64,000 bases of DNA from Streptomyces peucetius. Lineage in GTDB: Bacteria > Actinomycetota > Actinomycetes > Streptomycetales > Streptomycetaceae. The notes below the pieces were generated by a model. It was not told the origin of the DNA. It was given only the letters and a program-made list of their open reading frames with translations, and ran no database searches. The translations under genes were made by a program, and so were the position numbers. Of this stretch, positions 60,067-64,000 are shown in pieces. Where the stretch lies: positions 6,324,001 through 6,388,000 of the forward strand of contig NZ_CP107567.1 of assembly GCF_025854275.1 (NCBI RefSeq). Reading direction: 5' to 3'. How positions within the stretch are numbered: position 1 is the stretch's first letter; each line of letters begins with the position of its first letter.

Positions 60067-63000
60067 ATGAGTGATGGATTCTCTCGCCGCAGTGCGCGGC
60101 GAGGAACACCGCAGGCCCTGCAACGCCGCAGACGGGTCCTGCATCGGATAGCCATGAGCACGGCCATGGTGCTGGCGGCGGAGACGGGCCTCGTACTGTC
60201 AGGTACGGGGCAGGCTGTGGCGCTTGCCGCCGTACCTGCCCAACCGGTGAACGCATCGAAGCCCGCGGGAACAGGCCCCTCGCAAGCCGCCGACATTCCG
60301 TCGGCCAAGGTGGCTGCCCGGCTCTACGGGAAGCGCGTCGAGGCGCTGTCGGAACGGACCGAGGCGTCGACGACATGGGTGAACAAAGACGGTTCACTCA
60401 CGACGGAGCTGTCCGCAGGCCCGATCCGATTCCAGCGTGACGGGCAATGGGTCGATGTGGACGTCCGGCTCCAAGCGGGCTCCTCGGGTTCGGTCGAGGC
60501 GAAGGCGCACCCCCATGGGCTGAAACTGGCGGGCAGGACCGGCACCAGGGCCGCGTCACTGCGGGCCGCGCAGGACGCGGCAGCAGTCGACCTGGTGACG
60601 CTGGGCAGTGGAGAGGAGCAGATCACCCTCCAGTGGAAGGGCGGCCTGCCGAAGCCCGAGCTCACCGGGTCGCGGGCGGTGTATCCAGAGGCCGTACCGG
60701 GAGCCGACGTGGTGGTCGAGGCCACCCGTACCGGTTTCGAGCAGTTCGTCGAGATCAAGAAGCGCCCGGCGTCGGACGGCTACACGTACACGCTGCCCTT
60801 GAAGACCAAGGGGCTGAAGGCGAAGCAACAGGCCGACGGCAGCGTGCTCTTCACGGACAAGAAGACGAAGAACCGGCTGGTCATGCCGGCCCCGGTGATG
60901 TGGGACTCCACAGTGGATCCGGTCTCCGGCGAGCACACCCGCCGGGTGCCGGTGTCCATGAAGGTCAAGCAGAGGGGAACGTCCGTCGATCTGGTGGTGA
61001 CACCGGACGCCGAGTTCCTCTCCGACCCGAAGACCAAATACCCGGTCACCGTCGACCCGTCGACATCTTCCCTGTCCAACGTCTTCGACACCTATGTCCA
61101 GCAGGGTGAGACCCGGGACTGGTCCACGGACACGGAGCTGGATCTCGGAAACCCCGGCACCACCAACCCGGACGGCACGCCGCGGATCGCGCAGTCGTTC
61201 ATCTCGTGGAACACCACACCGGTGCAGGATGCACTGATCTCCAGCGCGAAGCTGAGTCTGTGGAACTTCCACTCAGGCAACGTCGACTGCAAGCCCTACC
61301 CGTGGGAAGTCTGGTCATCGGGCGCGGCGTCGACGTCCAGCCGCTGGACGAACCGTCCCACCATGACGGCGAAGAAGGCGACCTCCACCGAGACGCGGGG
61401 CAACAGCGCCTGCACCACGGCACCGGACGGTTGGATCAACGCCGACGTGACGACCCTGGTGCAGGAATGGGCCTCCGCGAAGGCGACCCGTGGCCACATG
61501 GGTCTGCGCGCCTCCAGCGAGTCGGTGGTCGCCCAGTGGAAGCGGGTCAACTCCGCCAACGCCGCGTCGAACCCGCCCCGGCTGGTGGTGAACTACAACT
61601 ACCGGCCCCGGAGCGGAACCAACCAGGAAGCCGGTCCGCCGTTCTTCACGTACGGCGGCGCCTACATGGTCAACACCGTCACCCCGACGCTCCGGGACAC
61701 CTTCGTCGATCCGGACGGTGACAAGGTCAACGGCACCTTCCAGATCTTCGACAGCGCCACCAACACCCAGGTGGGCAATGTTCTGGTCTCACCGTACGTC
61801 CCCTCCGGGCAGCAGGCGTCCGTGACGGTGCCGGCCGGGGTGCTCGCGGAGGGCAAGACCTACAAGTTCCGCACGAGCCCCTACGACGGCACGCACTACA
61901 ACACGGGCTGGTCCGCCTGGAAGACATTCACCGTCGATTCCAAGGCTCCGTCGGCCCCGGCCAGGATCACATCCGCCGACTATCCCGCGGACGCCTGGGT
62001 GAAGGGGGCCGGCCAGACCGGCACGTTCACCGTCACGCCTGCGGCAGCCGATCACAACTGGCTGGAGTGGTCGCTGGACGGAGTCACGTGGACGAAGGTC
62101 GCCACCGGCGGTGCCACCGCCGACAAGGCCATCAGCGTCACGCCGTCCAAGAACGGAACGCAGACACTGCAGGTGCGGTCGGTCGACAAGGCCGACAACA
62201 GTTCCGAACCGCTCGACTACACCTTCCATGTGGGGCCCGGAGGCATCCTCCAGCCGTCCGAGGGTGAGCGGACCGCACGCCGGCTGCCTCTGGTCGCCGA
62301 GGCCGAGGCCGGTAAGTACGACAAGGTGTCGTTCTCCTGGCGGCGCTCCGATGCCGACGCCTGGGCGCCCGTTCCGACGGCACATGTGACCGCCGCCGGC
62401 CAGCCGCTCGCCTCCTGGCCGGTGCCCCTGGTCGACGGCAAGAACGCGGGCCTCGTGTGGGCGGCCACCGAAACGGTGGACCCGGACGGCAGCATCCAGC
62501 TCAAGGCCGACTTCACCGGCCCCGACGCGGCGGCCAGCAGTACCCCTCCGCTGAGCGTCGTCGTCGACCGCAACGCCGAAGGCGCGGAGTCCACCGGCAT
62601 CGGCCCCGGGCATCTCAACCTTCTGACGGGTGACTTCAGGCTCACCGGCACGGAGCAGAGCTACTTCGACCTGTCCGCGTCCCGTACGGCCTCGTCCCGT
62701 CGGCCGACCGCTGCCACGGCACAGGAAGGACAGGCGCCGATCTTCGGCAAGGAGTGGCTCTCCGGCACGCTCGCCGAGGTCTCTCAGGCCGGTTACACAC
62801 ACATCCGCAGGACGTCCGCCACATCACTCGACGTCGTGATGGAGGACGGCACAAAGATCCACTTCACGGCCCGGGCCAACACGCCCGGCGGCTGGGTCCC
62901 CGAACCCGGTTCCGAGATGCTCACCCTGACCGGCACCTTCGCCGGCGGATTCACCCTCATCGACACCGAGGGCGCCGAATCCGTGTTCGCGAAGGTCGAT

Positions 63001-64000
63001 TCGGCGGCGGAGACCTGGCAGATCACTTCGTCGCGTCTCCAGGGCATCGAGAACTCCACGACGAACATGATCTCCGAGCCCGTCGTGGTCGGCACGAAGA
63101 CGCTCGCCCGGCCGCGCATGCTGATCTCCTCCCACGGGGCGGTGGCGAACAGCACCTGCGCCAAGACACCGTCGACCAGGGGGTGTCGTGTTCTGGAGTT
63201 CGTGTACGCGACCTCGACGACGGGCACGGACGCCACGCCCGGGGACTTCTCGGGCCAGCTGAAGGCACTCAAGCTCTGGTCCACGGAGGCGGGTGCGTCC
63301 GCGGCTACGGCGAAAACCGTCCAGAGCTACGCCTACGACGCCGCCGGCCGGCTGCGCGAGGCCTGGAACCCGCTGATCACCCCGGCGCTGAAGACCAAGT
63401 ACGCCTATGACAGCGCCGGCCGCGTCACGCAGGTCACCGCTCCCGGCCAGCTGCCGTGGACGATGACGTACGGAAACGCCGGCGGAACCGCGGGCGGGGA
63501 CGGGATGCTCACCTCCGTCACCAGGGCGACGCTCAAGCAGGGCACCAAGTCGACGACGGACGGCCAGGCCGTCACGTCGGTCGTCTACAACGTCCCGATC
63601 ACCGGCGCCGACGCACCGCACGCCATGGGGGCTTCCGACGTCAAGGCATGGGGGCAGCTCGACGCTCCCAGCGACGCGACGGCGATCTTCCCGCCCGATT
63701 CGGTGCCGCCCACCTACAAGGGCGGCGCACTGGGCGCCGACGGGTACCGCCGGGCGGAGCTCCACTATCTCGACGCCTCCGGCCGAGAGGTGAACACCGT
63801 CGACGAAGCGGGAGGGATCACCACCACGGAGTACGACCTGCACGGAAACGTCATTCGTGAGCTGAGCGCAGGCAACCGCGCTCTGGCACTCGGGAAGACC
63901 GACGAGGAGAAGGCGCGACTGTCCGACCTCGGCATCGCGCTGCACAGCACGGCGGAGCGGGCGGCCCTGCTCTCCGGCACCTCCCTGTACAACAGCACGG
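60067..64000 (+). CDS. Large secreted DNRLRE/YD-repeat (RHS-like) protein, 3' end outside
   Basis: ATG 60067; the frame is open to the window end (1311 codons). A long N-terminal signal sequence (basic RRSARRGTPQALQRRRR, hydrophobic MSTAMVLAAETGLVLS) covers about the first 55 residues. After a beta-rich region comes a DNRLRE domain at about 338-510 (VFDTYVQQGETRDWSTDTEL, QSFISWNT). Fibronectin-like domains follow at about 520-720. YD repeats begin near residue 1085 (YAYDAAGRLREAWN, KYAYDSAGRVTQVTAP). This order is that of actinobacterial wall-associated RHS proteins that end in variable toxin domains. The toxin, if any, and its immunity gene would be downstream. Confidence 0.87.
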   Translation, partial: MSDGFSRRSARRGTPQALQRRRRVLHRIAMSTAMVLAAETGLVLSGTGQAVALAAVPAQPVNASKPAGTGPSQAADIPSAKVAARLYGKRVEALSERTEASTTWVNKDGSLTTELSAGPIRFQRDGQWVDVDVRLQAGSSGSVEAKAHPHGLKLAGRTGTRAASLRAAQDAAAVDLVTLGSGEEQITLQWKGGLPKPELTGSRAVYPEAVPGADVVVEATRTGFEQFVEIKKRPASDGYTYTLPLKTKGLKAKQQADGSVLFTDKKTKNRLVMPAPVMWDSTVDPVSGEHTRRVPVSMKVKQRGTSVDLVVTPDAEFLSDPKTKYPVTVDPSTSSLSNVFDTYVQQGETRDWSTDTELDLGNPGTTNPDGTPRIAQSFISWNTTPVQDALISSAKLSLWNFHSGNVDCKPYPWEVWSSGAASTSSRWTNRPTMTAKKATSTETRGNSACTTAPDGWINADVTTLVQEWASAKATRGHMGLRASSESVVAQWKRVNSANAASNPPRLVVNYNYRPRSGTNQEAGPPFFTYGGAYMVNTVTPTLRDTFVDPDGDKVNGTFQIFDSATNTQVGNVLVSPYVPSGQQASVTVPAGVLAEGKTYKFRTSPYDGTHYNTGWSAWKTFTVDSKAPSAPARITSADYPADAWVKGAGQTGTFTVTPAAADHNWLEWSLDGVTWTKVATGGATADKAISVTPSKNGTQTLQVRSVDKADNSSEPLDYTFHVGPGGILQPSEGERTARRLPLVAEAEAGKYDKVSFSWRRSDADAWAPVPTAHVTAAGQPLASWPVPLVDGKNAGLVWAATETVDPDGSIQLKADFTGPDAAASSTPPLSVVVDRNAEGAESTGIGPGHLNLLTGDFRLTGTEQSYFDLSASRTASSRRPTAATAQEGQAPIFGKEWLSGTLAEVSQAGYTHIRRTSATSLDVVMEDGTKIHFTARANTPGGWVPEPGSEMLTLTGTFAGGFTLIDTEGAESVFAKVDSAAETWQITSSRLQGIENSTTNMISEPVVVGTKTLARPRMLISSHGAVANSTCAKTPSTRGCRVLEFVYATSTTGTDATPGDFSGQLKALKLWSTEAGASAATAKTVQSYAYDAAGRLREAWNPLITPALKTKYAYDSAGRVTQVTAPGQLPWTMTYGNAGGTAGGDGMLTSVTRATLKQGTKSTTDGQAVTSVVYNVPITGADAPHAMGASDVKAWGQLDAPSDATAIFPPDSVPPTYKGGALGADGYRRAELHYLDASGREVNTVDEAGGITTTEYDLHGNVIRELSAGNRALALGKTDEEKARLSDLGIALHSTAERAALLSGTSLYNST

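Noticed and set aside
1..64000. tRNA, rRNA, CRISPR, insertion sequence or prophage
   Set aside because: No transposase, integrase or phage gene, no regular spacer array and no cloverleaf or rRNA-like segment was seen on reading.

Overview
The window is a stretch of high-GC actinomycete chromosome, almost certainly from a Streptomyces. The reasons are the codon bias towards G/C in third positions, the frequent GTG and TTG starts, the tightly coupled ATGA/GTGA gene junctions, and a set of genes typical of the genus: CebR/MalR-type sugar regulons, a conservon, a SepF-like protein, SPW-repeat and DUF6766 membrane proteins, and a large DNRLRE/YD-repeat exoprotein. I see no tRNA, rRNA, CRISPR array, insertion sequence or prophage.

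Positions 1-24.3 kb are a polysaccharide-use island. It opens with the 3' part of a secreted GH9 cellulase carrying an F5/8C (CBM32-like) domain, then a secreted I36-type inhibitor and an ArsR-type regulator. A CebR-like LacI repressor faces a cebEFG-like cello-oligosaccharide ABC importer, with two palindromic operators between them. Next is the maltose/starch system: malR with a downstream PfkB kinase on the minus strand; malEFG, aglA and a second MalR-like repressor on the plus strand; then a secreted GH13_32 alpha-amylase with CBM20 and a very large two-module pullulanase. Together these cover extracellular cellulose and starch breakdown, oligosaccharide import and cytosolic hydrolysis. 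Most junctions carry strong GC-rich hairpins.

Positions 24.3-37.3 kb are mainly housekeeping and stress genes: a SepF-like protein, an AAA_21-like ATPase, a MazG-like pyrophosphohydrolase, a DnaA-box pair, an F420-type oxidoreductase, homocysteine methyltransferase, the Hen1-Pnkp RNA-repair pair, a frameshifted gene, arcA-argF (arginine deiminase and ornithine carbamoyltransferase) and an anti-sigma-type ATPase.

Positions 37.5-45.3 kb form a CoA-dependent aromatic catabolic cluster: enoyl-CoA hydratase, a fused 2-aminobenzoyl-CoA monooxygenase/reductase-type flavoprotein, aryl-CoA ligase, a PaaX regulator, acyl-CoA dehydrogenase and a Rid-family protein. Its two promoter regions share a 13-base operator-like motif. 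An EmrB/QacA-type exporter follows.

Positions 47-50.4 kb hold small envelope and stress-type genes and gene remnants. Positions 50.4-55.8 kb hold a complete conservon (CvnABCD plus a CYP157-type P450 that lacks the ExxR motif), with a class I terpene synthase converging on it. Positions 56.3-59.9 kb hold a TetR repressor and an SGNH hydrolase, each preceded by the same 14-base palindromic motif, and a divergent NarL-type two-component pair. The window ends inside a large secreted DNRLRE/YD-repeat protein whose C-terminus, possibly a toxin domain, lies outside.
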